Shown here piece after piece: positions 1-11,005 of a stretch of DNA of 64,000 bases. Every line of letters starts with the position of its first letter. Position 1 is the stretch's first letter. The notes under the pieces are model-generated. The model was not told the origin of the DNA, did no database searches, and saw only the letters and a program-made list of their open reading frames with translations. The stretch lies in assembly GCF_030285625.1 (NCBI RefSeq), contig NZ_CP127294.1:3048001-3112000 (forward strand). Direction: 5' to 3'. The position numbers and the translations under genes are program-made. This DNA comes from Amycolatopsis sp. 2-15 (GTDB lineage: Bacteria > Actinomycetota > Actinomycetes > Mycobacteriales > Pseudonocardiaceae).

Positions 1-1085
1 CCGTCACCGGAGTGCGAGCCATCGGCGTCCGAGGCGGAATCGGAGTCACCGGATCGCGAACTGCCGGAGTCCGGGTCACCGGACTGGGCACTGTCGGTGT
101 CCGAGTCCCCGGAATGCGAACTGTCCGACCCGTCAGGACTGTCCGAACCCTCACCGCCGGGCGAGTCCCCGTCACCGTCGGAGCCGCCGTGGTGCGAACC
201 ACCGCCTGAGCCGCCACCGCCCGTGTGGTGGGCGAAACCGCCGGCCTTGATGTTCTTCGTGCTGATCACGTCGAGGCCCGTGACCTTGCCGGCCAGCTTG
301 CCCAGGATCTTGATGATCTTCGTGAAGACGTCGGCCAGCTTGCCGAGCAACGGCGAGACCCGGCGCATCGTGTCGCACAGCTTGGTCAGCAGGCCGCTGA
401 TCTTCTCGCCCCACTTGGAGATCGCCGTGACGGCCTGCGCGACCACCAGCGGCGTGCCGAAGCCGAGGGAGAAGACCTCCTCCATCACCCACGAGATCAG
501 CTTGCCCACCAGGTCGGCGATCAGCTGCCGCACGGTCTCCCGCACGAACGACACGACCTGTCCCATGATCATCGTGACGGTGCCGATCGCGCTCGCCACC
601 GTGGCGGCCCCGCCGAGGGCCTCCGCGCACTCCGCCGCGCCCTTGCGGTACGCGTCGGCCGCGTCGCCCGTCCACTCCGCGGTGCCGGTCTTGACCGCGT
701 TGGTGTAGTCGGCCTGCCTGTCCTGCAACGCTTTCGCGACGTTGCCCCAAGTGTCCGCATAGGACTGGATCACGGGCGGATTGCCCGCCACTGAATCGAG
801 CATGTCCTTCAGGGGCTGCACGTGCTCCATGAGGAACGACGCCACCGACGACATCAGGTAGCCGAACGGGTCGATCGCCGCGCCCGCGATCTCGCCCGCG
901 AGGCTCAGCACCCCGAGGCCGCCCGAGACCCAGTCGCCGTCCTTGATGCCGTTGAACGCGTCCATCGCCGACTCGGCGACGCCGATGCCCGTGGCGTAGC
1001 CGTAGTCGCCGTTGCCCGCCGTGAGCGGCCCGGGACCGTCTCCGTCCTGCTTCGCCTGCGAGACGAGCGGGTTGCCGTCGGCCAT
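1..1085 (-). CDS. EspA/EspE-like WXG-motif type VII secretion effector, C-terminus beyond window
   Basis: The frame starts with ATG at 1085 and stays open to the window edge (361 codons visible). Residues 1-130 are Gly/Ala-rich, a W-T-G motif lies at 138-140 inside a helical stretch, and residues 155-285 form long amphipathic or hydrophobic helices rich in Lys, Leu and Val. From about residue 288 it becomes a Gly/His then Ser/Asp/Gly low-complexity linker built on repeats like SGDSD. This layout resembles ESX-1 EspA/EspE substrates, where a secreted helical module is followed by a disordered tail. The start overlaps the stop of the upstream EspC-like gene by one base (TGATG), so the two are probably translationally coupled. 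What follows the linker, possibly an effector domain, cannot be seen. The family call is from pattern, not alignment. Confidence 0.7.
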   Translation of the reverse strand, partial: MADGNPLVSQAKQDGDGPGPLTAGNGDYGYATGIGVAESAMDAFNGIKDGDWVSGGLGVLSLAGEIAGAAIDPFGYLMSSVASFLMEHVQPLKDMLDSVAGNPPVIQSYADTWGNVAKALQDRQADYTNAVKTGTAEWTGDAADAYRKGAAECAEALGGAATVASAIGTVTMIMGQVVSFVRETVRQLIADLVGKLISWVMEEVFSLGFGTPLVVAQAVTAISKWGEKISGLLTKLCDTMRRVSPLLGKLADVFTKIIKILGKLAGKVTGLDVISTKNIKAGGFAHHTGGGGSGGGSHHGGSDGDGDSPGGEGSDSPDGSDSSHSGDSDTDSAQSGDPDSGSSRSGDSDSASDADGSHSGD

Positions 1086-1399
1086 CAGTCGGGCACCTTC
1101 GTGGAGGCGATGGCGTCGGTCGTGCCGGTTTCGTAGGTCTCGTACGCCTGCACGGCGTTGCGGACCTTCTGCGCCTGCGCGTCCATCGCCGTGACGGTGT
1201 TCTGCAATGCGTTGATGCCGAACTCCTCCACCGGATCGAGCATGGCCCGGAACGGCTGGCAGAGGATGCCGTACGCGTCGGTGGGCATGCTGACCTGGTT
1301 CGCGGCGTCGACGGCCTGCCGCAGCCCGTCGCTGATCCCGTCGAGCTGGCGCGCGTGCGCCTCGAGGTCGCCGCCGACCTCGTATCCCTTAGGTGCCAT
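1085..1399 (-). CDS. EspC-family type VII secretion target protein
   Basis: Encodes 104 aa with an N-terminal stretch reading GYEVGGDLEAHARQLDGI and a central AYGILCQPF segment, typical of the EspC/T7SS-target family (small helical-hairpin proteins exported with EspA-type partners). It lies between the YbaB-like gene and the WXG effector gene on the same strand and touches the latter, so it is probably a secretion partner. The ATG at 1399 is preferred because a G-rich Shine-Dalgarno-like run sits about nine bases upstream; an ATG three codons earlier (1408) is the alternative. The membrane ESX core genes are not in this window. Confidence 0.72.
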   Translation of the reverse strand: MAPKGYEVGGDLEAHARQLDGISDGLRQAVDAANQVSMPTDAYGILCQPFRAMLDPVEEFGINALQNTVTAMDAQAQKVRNAVQAYETYETGTTDAIASTKVPD

Positions 1400-1424
1400 G
1401 GTGTTCATCCCCCAGGATGGCTGT

Positions 1425-1484
1425 GCTAACCGGAATCAAGGCTAACCGGAATCAAGCTGTGTGGATCAAGCTGTGTGGATCAAG
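1425..1484. repeat. Two adjacent perfect tandem duplications (16 bp x2, 14 bp x2)
   Basis: A 16-bp unit (gctaaccggaatcaag) occurs twice at 1425-1456, followed directly by a 14-bp unit (ctgtgtggatcaag) twice at 1457-1484. They fill the gap between the YbaB-like and EspC-like genes and overlap the stop codon of the former. Confidence 0.9.
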
Positions 1485-2028
1485 AAAGGATCGAACCGCC
1501 GAAGTCATCGTCGTCGTCGGACGTCTCGGCCCGGCGACGACGCGGAGGCGGCGGTGGCGGCGCCTGCTGCCGCGGCTGTGCGGCCGGCGGCGGGGGAGGC
1601 GGGTCGTTGTCCTCGGGCCCGAACCGGTGCACGGGCGCGGGCGGCGGAGGTGGTTCTTCCGGCGGCGGCGCGGGGAACGTGCTCTTCGCGTCCTCCACGA
1701 GCTTGTCGCCGGTGGCGTCACTGCCCAGCGTCTCGCTCGCAACCTGTTGCAGCAGCTCGGGAATCCGCGCCTGTGCCTTCTGCACGAGCTGCATCACCTG
1801 CGCCGACACCTCGGCCATCCGCTTGCCGCCCGCGGACTCGGAGATCACGAGGTTCTTCAGCAGCCCCTTGGCATCTACGGTGACCTCGACCGTGCCGTCC
1901 TTCGCCCGCTCGGTCACGGTCTGGCCCTGCATGCGGTCGGCCATCGCCTGGTAGCGCGCAGCCGTCTCCTGCAGCTGCCGCGTCCAGCCGTCCACCATGC
2001 GCTGGCTGGCGTCGACGCCGTCCGACAT
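1480..2028 (-). CDS. YbaB/EbfC-like protein with Pro-rich tail, ESX-associated
   Basis: 182 aa from ATG 2028. Residues 1-105 resemble the YbaB/EbfC nucleoid-associated fold (MDGWTRQLQ-like helix, then a VEVTVDAKGLLKNLVI beta region, then a helix). From about residue 115 the protein becomes a disordered tail very rich in Pro and Arg, ending in an Asp-run. Actinobacterial YbaB-like proteins with such tails are often found beside EspC/WXG genes, and that is the case here. It heads a likely three-gene transcript with the EspC-like and WXG genes. DNA binding is a family expectation; a chaperone-like role in the secretion locus is only an inference. An in-frame start 37 codons upstream (2139) looks like non-coding lead-in. 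Confidence 0.72.
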   Translation of the reverse strand: MSDGVDASQRMVDGWTRQLQETAARYQAMADRMQGQTVTERAKDGTVEVTVDAKGLLKNLVISESAGGKRMAEVSAQVMQLVQKAQARIPELLQQVASETLGSDATGDKLVEDAKSTFPAPPPEEPPPPPAPVHRFGPEDNDPPPPPPAAQPRQQAPPPPPPRRRRAETSDDDDDFGGSILS

Positions 2029-2197
2029 CGGGCCCCCATTCCTCTCGAGCCGACTTCCCCACAGTGACGGATCCGGTCCGCCCCAGGTTCCGGTGCCGTC
2101 CGAATTGATCCGATCGGCCCAGTTTGCCACCCGGGTCAACCGGTCTCACCGGCACCTGAATCGACTGTACGTGCCCGCACCGACACAAAACGTGGCA

Positions 2198-2236
2198 AGC
2201 GGCCCGCCCGCGACTTTTCGTCGCGAACGGGCCGCT
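2198..2236 (-). terminator. Imperfect hairpin downstream of hppD
   Basis: Arms agcggcccg/cgggccgct and cgcgac/gtcgcg form a two-part stem with a ttttc loop. It lies between the hppD stop (2337) and the YbaB-like start, in a 308-base gap that otherwise holds only a short direct repeat (agattgcctcgg at about 2301 and 2341). Confidence 0.5.
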
Positions 2237-2336
2237 CGCACCACTCAATCCTTGACAACCACACCGATCAGGGGTTTCCTTTGGCGCCGCAAGGGCGTCG
2301 GAGATTGCCTCGGCTGTATCCGATGGCGCCTCGGTG

Positions 2337-4118
<1,782 letters not shown>

Positions 4119-4122
<4 letters not shown>

Positions 4123-4931
4123 AACGCGTCGAGCGCGTGCGCGAGGTACCGCTTCGCCGAGCGTTGCACGACCTCGTGCCCGTCAGTGCGCACGATCCGG
4201 TCCCACCACGCGCCGTAGATCGCTTCGAACGCGTACGGCTCCAGTAGTTCGGCCGCGCGGCGCACCACACTCGGGCGTTCCGGGATCAGGTTCGGGTAGC
4301 TGTACATGAAACCGACGTGGGTGCGGTCGGGGATGACCTGCACGATGTCGCCCGACAGCAGGGCCCCGCGGCCGGCTTCACCCGCCGGCCAGTGGAGCAC
4401 GGTGCCGCCGGTGAAGTGCACGCCGAGGTTGATCAGCCGCAGGTCGTCGGCCACGTCGAGGGTGGTGCCGGACCAGAGTCGGATCGACGGGTCGGGCCGC
4501 CCGATCCACTCCTGGTCACCTTCGTGCAGGTAGATCGGCACGTCGAACGCGTGGGCCCACTCGACCATGGTCGTGTAGTAGTGCGGGTGACTGATCGCGA
4601 TGCCGGTGAGGCCACCGAGGTCGTTGATCTGCCGCACCAGCTCGTCGTCGAGGTAGGCCGCGCAGTCCCAGAGAAAGTTGCCGGATCCGGCCTGCACGAG
4701 AAGCGCGCGCTGGCCGATCGCGAAACCGGGCTCGGACCCGATGCCGATCACGCCCGGTCCCTGCTCTTCGACGCGCGGGCGGTACTCGCCGCTCGACCGC
4801 AGCGTCGCGAGGTCGGTCCAGGCCTGGCCGGTGAGCGGGACGTACTGGCGTTCGTCCTCGCAGATCGGGCAGTCGGCGCGGGGTCCGGGGTATTGCATTC
4901 CGCAAGTGCGGCATATCGGTTCGATGCTCAT
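4119..4931 (-). CDS. Zinc-ribbon metallo-beta-lactamase-fold hydrolase
   Basis: 270 aa. The N-terminus carries a four-cysteine knuckle (Cys7, Cys10, Cys21, Cys24) like a rubredoxin or zinc ribbon, followed by a metallo-beta-lactamase fold. The HxHxDH motif is degenerate: His115-Pro-His117 is followed by Tyr-Tyr-Thr instead of Asp-His; later elements (a His in GGTVLHW, an Asp in LLSGDIVQ) are kept. It may therefore bind one metal or act on an unusual substrate. Substrate unknown. It sits downstream of greA on the same strand with a hairpin between, and converges on the Lrp gene with a 4-bp overlap. Confidence 0.75.
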
Positions 4932-4966
4932 CGTGGCCTCCCAGTGGTGTTCGAGGGCCACGCTAG

Positions 4967-5000
4967 TCGCGTACCCGGCCCCTGAGAGCCGGGTACGCGA
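4967..5000 (-). terminator. Hairpin terminator after greA
   Basis: Perfect 13-bp stem (tcgcgtacccggc / gccgggtacgcga) with an 8-base loop, directly downstream of the greA stop. No T-tract follows. Confidence 0.6.
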
Positions 5001-5011
5001 AGACCGAAAGG

Positions 5012-5512
5012 TCAGGAGGCCTCGCTGTAGGGCACGGCCTTGACCAGCGTCACCTGCTGCGTACGGCCGTTGGGCAGCTCGTACTCGCGCGACTCGCCCT
5101 CCTTGGCGCCGAGCAGGGCCTTGCCCAGCGGCGACTCCGGGGAGTACACGTCGAGCGCGCCCTCGGCGCCCTCTTCGCGGGTGGCGAGGAGGAACTTCTC
5201 CTCGTCGTCGTCGCCCGCGTACTTCACGGTGAGGACCTTGCCGGGACCGGCGGTGCCGTCGTCCTCGGGGGCCTCGCCGACCTTCGCCGAACGCAGCAGT
5301 TCCTGAAGGTGGCGGATGCGCGCCTCGGCCTGGCCCTGCTCTTCGCGCGCTGCGTGGTAGCCGCCGTTTTCCTTGAGGTCTCCCTCTTCGCGGCTGTCGT
5401 TGATGCGCGCAGCGATGACCGGACGATTCTCGATCATTTCGTCGAGCTCGTGCTTGAGCCTGTCGTAGGCATCCTGGGTCAGCCAGGTCACCTTGTCGCT
5501 CACGGTCACCAT
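5012..5512 (-). CDS. greA: Transcription elongation factor GreA
   Basis: 166 aa. GreA stimulates cleavage of the nascent RNA 3' end in backtracked RNA polymerase. The N-terminal coiled coil (about residues 12-80) contains the acidic tip region [19 protein letters not shown], and the C-terminal FKBP-like domain ends around [15 protein letters not shown] is the usual C-domain signature. ATG 5512 follows GAGGAG with almost no spacer; GTG 5503 would give a better nine-base spacing and is a serious alternative. Gene order greA-DUF4307-mca matches mycobacteria. Confidence 0.96.
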   Translation of the reverse strand: MVTVSDKVTWLTQDAYDRLKHELDEMIENRPVIAARINDSREEGDLKENGGYHAAREEQGQAEARIRHLQELLRSAKVGEAPEDDGTAGPGKVLTVKYAGDDDEEKFLLATREEGAEGALDVYSPESPLGKALLGAKEGESREYELPNGRTQQVTLVKAVPYSEAS

Positions 5513-5598
5513 CTCCTCGTCGGGCCTGCCAGGCTTGGGTGTTCAAGCCGGCCTCCGCACGGGCTCACTGCGCCCGCACGGCTGGGATAAAGGAAAAA

Positions 5599-5619
5599 CA
5601 CGGCCCGCCTCGGGCCGTG
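5599..5619 (-). terminator. Intrinsic terminator of the DUF4307 gene
   Basis: A 9-bp stem cacggcccg/cgggccgtg with a 3-base loop. On the minus strand it is followed by a T-rich run (tttttccttt), a classical rho-independent form, downstream of the DUF4307 stop and upstream of greA. Confidence 0.8.
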
Positions 5620-5710
5620 CTGGTGTGTCAGCTTATCACGGCAGCGTGCAGCGACGCCGGTCCATTCCACGCCGCGCGGACGCCTGCCGCGCATTTCACC
5701 CCGTTGGCCG

Positions 5711-6241
5711 CTATGGGGTTGACATGTATCGTGGTATGGAGTACGAGCAGCCGTACACGTCGGCTGTCACCGGTTCCCCGATGCTCTTCACCACCGTGCT
5801 CACCCGGCTGTGGCCGGCCCCGGCGGGAACCAGCACCTCTTTCCGGCCGCTCTCGGCGCCGGACCTGTCCTGCACTCGTACGACGCACACCCCGGGCTTG
5901 TCCGGGTCGTCACGCGTGACGTTGATCGTGATCTGCATCGCGTTGCCCGGGCGGGGTTCGAACGCCACGCGCTCGGCGTCGATCGACGCCTGGCCGAGGT
6001 TGACGTAGGCGATCCACGCGACCGCGAAGCCCGCGACCACCGCGATCGCGGTGAAAACCCAGCGCTTCCAGCGTTTCGACCCGGTCTTGCCCGCCGACCC
6101 GTACCGGTCCGCGGGCGGCGCCGGACGGGCGTCTCCCTCGGCGGTTGCGGTCTCTCCGGTCTGCAAGTCCGGGCCTCCGGTCGTTCTTGTCGTACCCGCG
6201 GGGACAATGGGTGGAGCCCGACTGGGGGCACCACCTGTCAT
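5711..6241 (-). CDS. DUF4307 single-pass membrane protein
   Basis: 176 aa. A disordered Pro/Thr-rich N-terminus (1-55) is followed by a basic patch, one transmembrane helix (about 61-81, [18 protein letters not shown]), and an exported beta-rich domain (about 90-176). The family occurs in actinobacteria next to mca, with unknown function. Here it is divergent from mca. ATG 6241 is the only clear start before the membrane segment. Confidence 0.82.
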   Translation of the reverse strand: MTGGAPSRAPPIVPAGTTRTTGGPDLQTGETATAEGDARPAPPADRYGSAGKTGSKRWKRWVFTAIAVVAGFAVAWIAYVNLGQASIDAERVAFEPRPGNAMQITINVTRDDPDKPGVCVVRVQDRSGAESGRKEVLVPAGAGHSRVSTVVKSIGEPVTADVYGCSYSIPRYMSTP

Positions 6242-6324
6242 CGAGTATCCGCGAGCCGTTCCGGCGGCGTGGAGCCGGGGCGGGGTACGACGGAATAACG
6301 GGACACGAGAGGGTCGTTCGGAAC

Positions 6325-7239
6325 ATGGTGCGAGCTGACGAGCTGATGACGAGCGACCGCGCCTCGAACCTGCGCCTCATGGCGGTACACGCGCACCCGG
6401 ACGACGAGTCCAGCAAGGGCGCCGCCACCATGGCGAAATACGTCGCCGAGGGCCACGAGGTCATGGTCGTGACGTGTACGGGCGGTGAGGCGGGCAGCAT
6501 TCTCAACCCCGCCATGGACCGGCCCGAGGTGCTGGCCAACATGGCCGACATCCGGCGCGACGAGATGGCGCGCGCGGCGAAGATCCTGGGGGTGCAGCAC
6601 CGCTGGCTCGGCTTCGTCGACTCGGGGCTGCCCGAGGGCGACCCGCTGCCGCCGGTGCCCGAAGGGTCGTTCGCCGTGGTGCCGCTGGAGGAGTCCACCG
6701 AGGCGCTGGTGCAGGTGGTGCGGGAGTTCCGCCCCCACGTGCTGATCACCTACGACGAGAACGGCGGGTACCCGCACCCCGATCACATCCGCACCCACGA
6801 GGTGTCGATGGCGGCTTTCGACGCGGCGGGCGACCCGAACCGCTTCCCCGGCGCCGGCGACCCGTGGCAGCCGCTCAAGCTGTACTACGTGCACGGCTTC
6901 TCCAAGGCCCGGATGATCGCGTTCGACACCGCGCTCAAGAAGCTCGGCCTCGAGTCGCCGTATGACGAGTGGCTCAAGTCCTGGGACCCCGAGCGACCCG
7001 ACATCATGGAGCGGGTGACCACCCGGATCGAGTGCGGTGAATACTTCGAGGTGCGCGACGAGGCGCTGAAGGCGCACGCCACGCAGATCGACCCGACCAG
7101 CCGCTGGTTCGTGGTCCCGCTCGAGATCCAGCGCGAGACGTGGCCGACCGAGGAGTACGAGCTGAACCGCTCCCTGGTGGACAGCACGCTGCCGGAGGAT
7201 GATCTGTTCGCCGGCATCAAGGAGAAGGTGAGTCCATGA
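6325..7239 (+). CDS. mca: Mycothiol S-conjugate amidase
   Basis: 304 aa. Mca cleaves the amide bond of mycothiol S-conjugates to give a mercapturic acid (exported) and GlcN-Ins (recycled), detoxifying electrophiles in the cytosol. The zinc-binding AHPDDES motif and the YPHPDH element are intact, and the protein aligns by eye with the mycobacterial enzyme along its length ([13 protein letters not shown] near the end). ATG 6325 is used; ATG 6346 ([12 protein letters not shown]) is closer to the mycobacterial N-terminus. The stop overlaps the next gene by four bases (ATGA). Confidence 0.95.
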   Translation: MVRADELMTSDRASNLRLMAVHAHPDDESSKGAATMAKYVAEGHEVMVVTCTGGEAGSILNPAMDRPEVLANMADIRRDEMARAAKILGVQHRWLGFVDSGLPEGDPLPPVPEGSFAVVPLEESTEALVQVVREFRPHVLITYDENGGYPHPDHIRTHEVSMAAFDAAGDPNRFPGAGDPWQPLKLYYVHGFSKARMIAFDTALKKLGLESPYDEWLKSWDPERPDIMERVTTRIECGEYFEVRDEALKAHATQIDPTSRWFVVPLEIQRETWPTEEYELNRSLVDSTLPEDDLFAGIKEKVSP

Positions 7240-7580
7240 GTTTCGGTGTGCCGGCCGTCGCGGTCGCCCCGCTGACGGCCTCGGCCCTGTTCCTGGCCCA
7301 GCAGCCCGACAGCGGTGACAACGGCGGCCAGGGCGAGGACTTCGGCAAGTCCTCGCCCGTCGGCCTGCTGGTGCTGATCCTGTTCCTGATCGCGGTCGCG
7401 TTCCTCATCCGGTCGATGAGCAAGCACCTGAAGAAGGTGCCGGCGAGCTTCGACAAGGAGGAGGCTTCCTCCGAGGTTTCCGACGCTTCGGGTGAAAAGC
7501 CGGAGTCGGCGGACGCGGGCGAGCAGGTCGAGGTGAAGGCCGCCGAGCCGGCCGATCCGGCGCGGGCCAAGTCCGACTGA
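7236..7580 (+). CDS. Small membrane protein coupled to mca
   Basis: 114 aa. A hydrophobic N-terminal segment (about 7-20), a short Gly/Asp-rich loop, one confident transmembrane helix (about 42-62, [16 protein letters not shown]), then a charged Glu/Ala-rich cytosolic tail. The ATGA overlap with mca implies translational coupling. A protein of this type follows mca in mycobacteria (Rv1083 position). Function unknown; it could anchor or assist the conjugate-export step, but nothing in the sequence proves this. Confidence 0.82.
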   Translation: MSFGVPAVAVAPLTASALFLAQQPDSGDNGGQGEDFGKSSPVGLLVLILFLIAVAFLIRSMSKHLKKVPASFDKEEASSEVSDASGEKPESADAGEQVEVKAAEPADPARAKSD

Positions 7581-7649
7581 CCTCGCCCACCGGGCGGCTT
7601 CGCCGACGCGCCCGACTGGCCCCGACCGGCGCCGTGTCACCCTGGTGAC

Positions 7650-9641
7650 ATGGCGAACCGACTGACGGACGCGACCAGCCCATACCTCCTGCAGCACGCG
7701 GGAAACCCCGTCGATTGGCGCGAGTGGGGGCCCGAAGCGCTGGCCGAGGCGCGGCAGCGCAACGTGCCGATCCTGCTGTCGGTCGGCTACGCGGCGTGCC
7801 ACTGGTGTCACGTGATGGCCCACGAGTCCTTCGAGGACGAGGGCACCGCGGCACTGATGAACGCGCACTTCGTGAACATCAAGGTCGACCGCGAGGAGCG
7901 GCCGGACATCGACGCGGTCTACATGGCCGCCACCCAGGCCATGACCGGTCAGGGCGGCTGGCCGATGACCTGTTTCCTCACGCCCGAGGGTGAGCCGTTC
8001 CACTGCGGCACCTACTACCCGCCGACGCCGCGGCCGGGCATCCCGTCGTTCGGGCAGCTGCTCGTGGCCGTCTCGGAGGCGTGGGCCGAGCGGCCCGAAG
8101 ACCTGCGCGAGGGCGCGCAGCGGCTGATCGGGCACCTCGCCGAGCAGGGCGGGCCGTTGCAGGCCTCGGCGGTGGACGCCGGCGTGCTCGCCCGTGCGGT
8201 GGCGAAGCTCGCGGCCGAGGTGGACCCCGTCCACGGCGGGTTCGGCGGCGCGCCGAAGTTCCCGCCGTCGATGGTGCTGGAGTTCCTGCTGCGCCACCAC
8301 AAGCGCACGGGCTCGGCCGAAGCGCTGTCGCTCGCTTCGTCGACCGCGGAGGCCATGGCCCGCGGCGGCATCCACGACCAGCTCGCCGGCGGTTTCGCGC
8401 GGTACTCCGTGGACGCGGAGTGGATCGTGCCGCACTTCGAGAAGATGTTGTACGACAACGCTTTGCTGCTCCGGGTTTACGCCCATTTGGCGCGGCGGGG
8501 GTCTTCGTTCGCGCTGGGCGTCGCCGAGGGGATCGTCCGGTTCCTGGAGGCCGATCTGCTGACCGCGGAGGGCGGCTTCGCGGCTTCGCTCGACGCGGAC
8601 ACCGACGGCGTCGAGGGTCTTACGTACGTGTGGACGCCTGCTGAGCTGCGCGAGGTGCTCGGTGACGAGGACGGCGTGTGGGCGGCTTCGGTGTTTTCGG
8701 TGACGGAGTCCGGGACGTTCGAGAAGGGCTCGTCGACGCTGCAGCTGCCGGGTGATCCGGAGTCCGCCGACCGGTTCGAGCGCGCCCGGCAGGCGTTGCT
8801 GGCCGCGCGGGCTTCGCGGCCGCAGCCGGCGCGCGACGACAAGGTGGTAGCCGCGTGGAACGGCCTCGCCATCACCGCGCTCGCCGAGGCGGGTGTCGCG
8901 CTGGAGCGTCCACAGTGGATCGAGCTGGCGCGCGGGGCCGCGTCCCTGCTGCTGTCCACGCACCTCGTGGACGGCCGGCTGCGGCGCAGCTCGCGCGACG
9001 GCGTGGTCGGCGTGCCGGCCGGCGTCCTCGAGGACTACGCGTGCCTGGCCGACGGCCTGCTCGCCCTGCACCAGGCCACGGGGGAGCCGCGGTGGCTGGA
9101 GGAGGCGTCGCGGCTGCTGGACCTGGCGTTGACGCACTTCGCTTCGGACGCCGTGGGCGCGTACCACGACACCGCGGACGACGCGGAAACGTTGGTGCAG
9201 CGCCCTTCCGACCCCACGGACAACGCGAGCCCTTCGGGCGCTTCGGCGCTGGCGGGAGCGTTGCTGACGGCTTCCGCGCTGGCCGGGTTCGAGCAGGCCG
9301 GCCGGTATCGCGACGCGGCCGATGCGGCGTTGCAACGCGCCGGCCTGCTGGCGGATCGCGCGCCGCGCTTCGCCGGGCACTGGCTTTCGGTGGCTGAGGC
9401 GGCGCAGTCGGGGCCGGTGCAGGTGGCCGTGGTCGGCGAGGACCGGGCGGCGCTGGTCGCGGCGGCCGCGCGGCAGATCCACGGCGGCGGCGTGGTGCTG
9501 GGTGGCGCTCCGGACGCGCCCGGCGTGCCGCTGCTGGCGGACCGTCCGCTGGTGGACGGCGCTGCGGCGGCGTACGTCTGTCGCGGCTACGTGTGCGATC
9601 GCCCGGTGACCTCGGCGGAGGACCTGCTCGCGCAGCTCTGA
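7650..9641 (+). CDS. DUF255 thioredoxin-fold protein (YyaL/SSP411 family)
   Basis: 663 aa, the normal length. The N-terminal thioredoxin-like domain (about 1-165) has the family CHWC motif at Cys50-Cys53; the rest is an (alpha/alpha)6 barrel like N-acylglucosamine epimerase/glycosidase folds (about 200-650). Family members are widespread (bacterial YyaL, mammalian SPATA20) with no settled reaction. The gene follows the mca pair, matching Rv1084 in mycobacteria. Confidence 0.93.
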   Translation: MANRLTDATSPYLLQHAGNPVDWREWGPEALAEARQRNVPILLSVGYAACHWCHVMAHESFEDEGTAALMNAHFVNIKVDREERPDIDAVYMAATQAMTGQGGWPMTCFLTPEGEPFHCGTYYPPTPRPGIPSFGQLLVAVSEAWAERPEDLREGAQRLIGHLAEQGGPLQASAVDAGVLARAVAKLAAEVDPVHGGFGGAPKFPPSMVLEFLLRHHKRTGSAEALSLASSTAEAMARGGIHDQLAGGFARYSVDAEWIVPHFEKMLYDNALLLRVYAHLARRGSSFALGVAEGIVRFLEADLLTAEGGFAASLDADTDGVEGLTYVWTPAELREVLGDEDGVWAASVFSVTESGTFEKGSSTLQLPGDPESADRFERARQALLAARASRPQPARDDKVVAAWNGLAITALAEAGVALERPQWIELARGAASLLLSTHLVDGRLRRSSRDGVVGVPAGVLEDYACLADGLLALHQATGEPRWLEEASRLLDLALTHFASDAVGAYHDTADDAETLVQRPSDPTDNASPSGASALAGALLTASALAGFEQAGRYRDAADAALQRAGLLADRAPRFAGHWLSVAEAAQSGPVQVAVVGEDRAALVAAAARQIHGGGVVLGGAPDAPGVPLLADRPLVDGAAAAYVCRGYVCDRPVTSAEDLLAQL

Positions 9642-9728
9642 GTTCCGCCTCTGGTGAACAGTGCCCTGCTTGAGGTGTATTCGGCGTAGCTTCGGCAACG
9701 AGGTAATCATGTAATCGCGGAGGCGAAC

Positions 9729-10316
9729 ATGCACACGCACTTCAAGGTGGTGGGACACATGGGACGAGGTTGGAAGGGCCGCGGCGGCTGGCAGCAGGCC
9801 GAGGTGCCGTCGGCCGAAGACGCGGCCGCCTGGCTCGGCGGGCGCCTCCCGGACGGCTGGTTCACGGGCGACCCGGAGGTTACGGTCGACCGCGAGGAGA
9901 TCATCATCGTGGGCGAGCTGCCTGCGCTGACCGGCGAGTACGCCGACGATGCGGCCCGCGCGGCCGCCGAGGACGGCCGCATCAGCCGGTTCCGCGAGGA
10001 CACGCGCGACGAGCGCATCGAGATCGCCCGGCAGGCCGAGCACCGCTACCAGCGCAAGGTCGCGTGGGGCGCCAAGCTCGGCGGCACGCAGGTGCTGTTC
10101 ACGACGCTGTCCGCGCCCGTGATGACGCGGCTGCGCCAGCCCGAACGCCTGGTCCTCGACACCCTCGTCGCGGCCGGTGTCGCCCGCTCGCGCTCCGAGG
10201 CGCTGGCCTGGGCCGTCCGGCTGGTGGGCGAACACGCCGACACGTGGCTCGCCGAGCTGCGCGACGCGATGACCAAGGTGGACGACCTGCGCTCGAAGGG
10301 CCCGGACCTGAGCTGA
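9729..10316 (+). CDS. Conserved actinobacterial protein of unknown function
   Basis: 195 aa, soluble, no signal peptide or membrane helix. A compact N-terminal half (WQQAEVPSAEDAAAWLGGRLPD then a beta hairpin VTVDREEIIIVGELP) precedes a helical, charged C-terminal half (100-190) with an Arg-rich motif and the repeated-looking helix RSEALAWAVRLVGEHADTW. I do not recognise a family with certainty. ATG 9729 has GGAGG about nine bases upstream. It stands alone and ends in a strong bidirectional hairpin. Confidence 0.72.
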   Translation: MHTHFKVVGHMGRGWKGRGGWQQAEVPSAEDAAAWLGGRLPDGWFTGDPEVTVDREEIIIVGELPALTGEYADDAARAAAEDGRISRFREDTRDERIEIARQAEHRYQRKVAWGAKLGGTQVLFTTLSAPVMTRLRQPERLVLDTLVAAGVARSRSEALAWAVRLVGEHADTWLAELRDAMTKVDDLRSKGPDLS

Positions 10317-10327
10317 CGGGCTGCGTT

Positions 10328-10367
10328 CGAAGGGGACTCTCGTGCTTCGGTGCGAGAGTCCCCTTCG
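10328..10367. terminator. Strong bidirectional hairpin terminator
   Basis: Perfect 15-bp stem (cgaaggggactctcg / cgagagtccccttcg) with a 10-base loop, between two convergent genes. Confidence 0.8.
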
Positions 10368-10384
10368 CGCTGGGTGGCCTGAGA

Positions 10385-10879
10385 TCAAGCCCGCGAACGC
10401 CACCGTCCCCGCAAGGTCCGTCGGTCCGTCCTCGTGAGCAGGCCTTCGGAGTCCCGATCCCAGTGGCCGCCGTGGGAGTCGGTGAAGGCCAGGCCCGGGA
10501 CGGCGGCGGTGGAGTACAGGTCATCGGCCGGGAGCTGCTCGTGGCCGAACGGCAGGCCGCGTACGGCGGTGGAGCCCGGCGGGATGATGGCGAGCCGCAG
10601 GCGGTGCGGGGTGTCCTCGTCGGGGCGCCGGACGGTCACGGTGCAGTCGAACGCCGGGGAGTCGCCGCCGTTGTGCACGCACACGACGTAGTCCTCGGCG
10701 CGGTCGCGGCGGGTGCCCTCGTCGAGCCAGGCGGACACGGAGTGCGCCTGCTCCTGTTGCCGGATCTCGGGCTGGTCCTTGCGGTTGAGCAGCATGATCC
10801 ACACGTACGAGGCGAATCCGAGCAGTGAACCGGCGCTGCCGATCGCCGAGATCCACGTGGCCGTGACTTGCGAACCCAT
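10385..10879 (-). CDS. Membrane-anchored protein of unknown function
   Basis: 164 aa. One N-terminal transmembrane segment (about 9-31, AIGSAGSLLGFASYVWIMLL) with the remaining 130 residues probably exposed; the exposed part contains a beta-rich region (YVVCVHNGGDSPAFDCTVTV) with two cysteines. ATG 10879 is used; an adjacent GTG (10882) adds one residue. No confident family. It is divergent from the acyl-CoA oxidase gene and convergent with the previous one. Confidence 0.65.
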   Translation of the reverse strand: MGSQVTATWISAIGSAGSLLGFASYVWIMLLNRKDQPEIRQQEQAHSVSAWLDEGTRRDRAEDYVVCVHNGGDSPAFDCTVTVRRPDEDTPHRLRLAIIPPGSTAVRGLPFGHEQLPADDLYSTAAVPGLAFTDSHGGHWDRDSEGLLTRTDRRTLRGRWRSRA

Positions 10880-11005
10880 CACCGCGCGCTTTCCCCGGTG
10901 GTGCGCGCGCCAAACGATCGAGTCGTCTTTGTCACCTCGACCTGCGACGACGTCGTGGCCGGGGCAGGCTTACCAGTGAGTAGCCAGTCGCGCCGAGGAG
11001 GAGCC

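Noticed and set aside
6885..10403. 1172-codon open frame on the minus strand
   Set aside because: Antisense to mca, the DUF255 gene and the 9.7-kb gene; composition is that of a high-GC shadow frame (His/Arg/Gln-rich).
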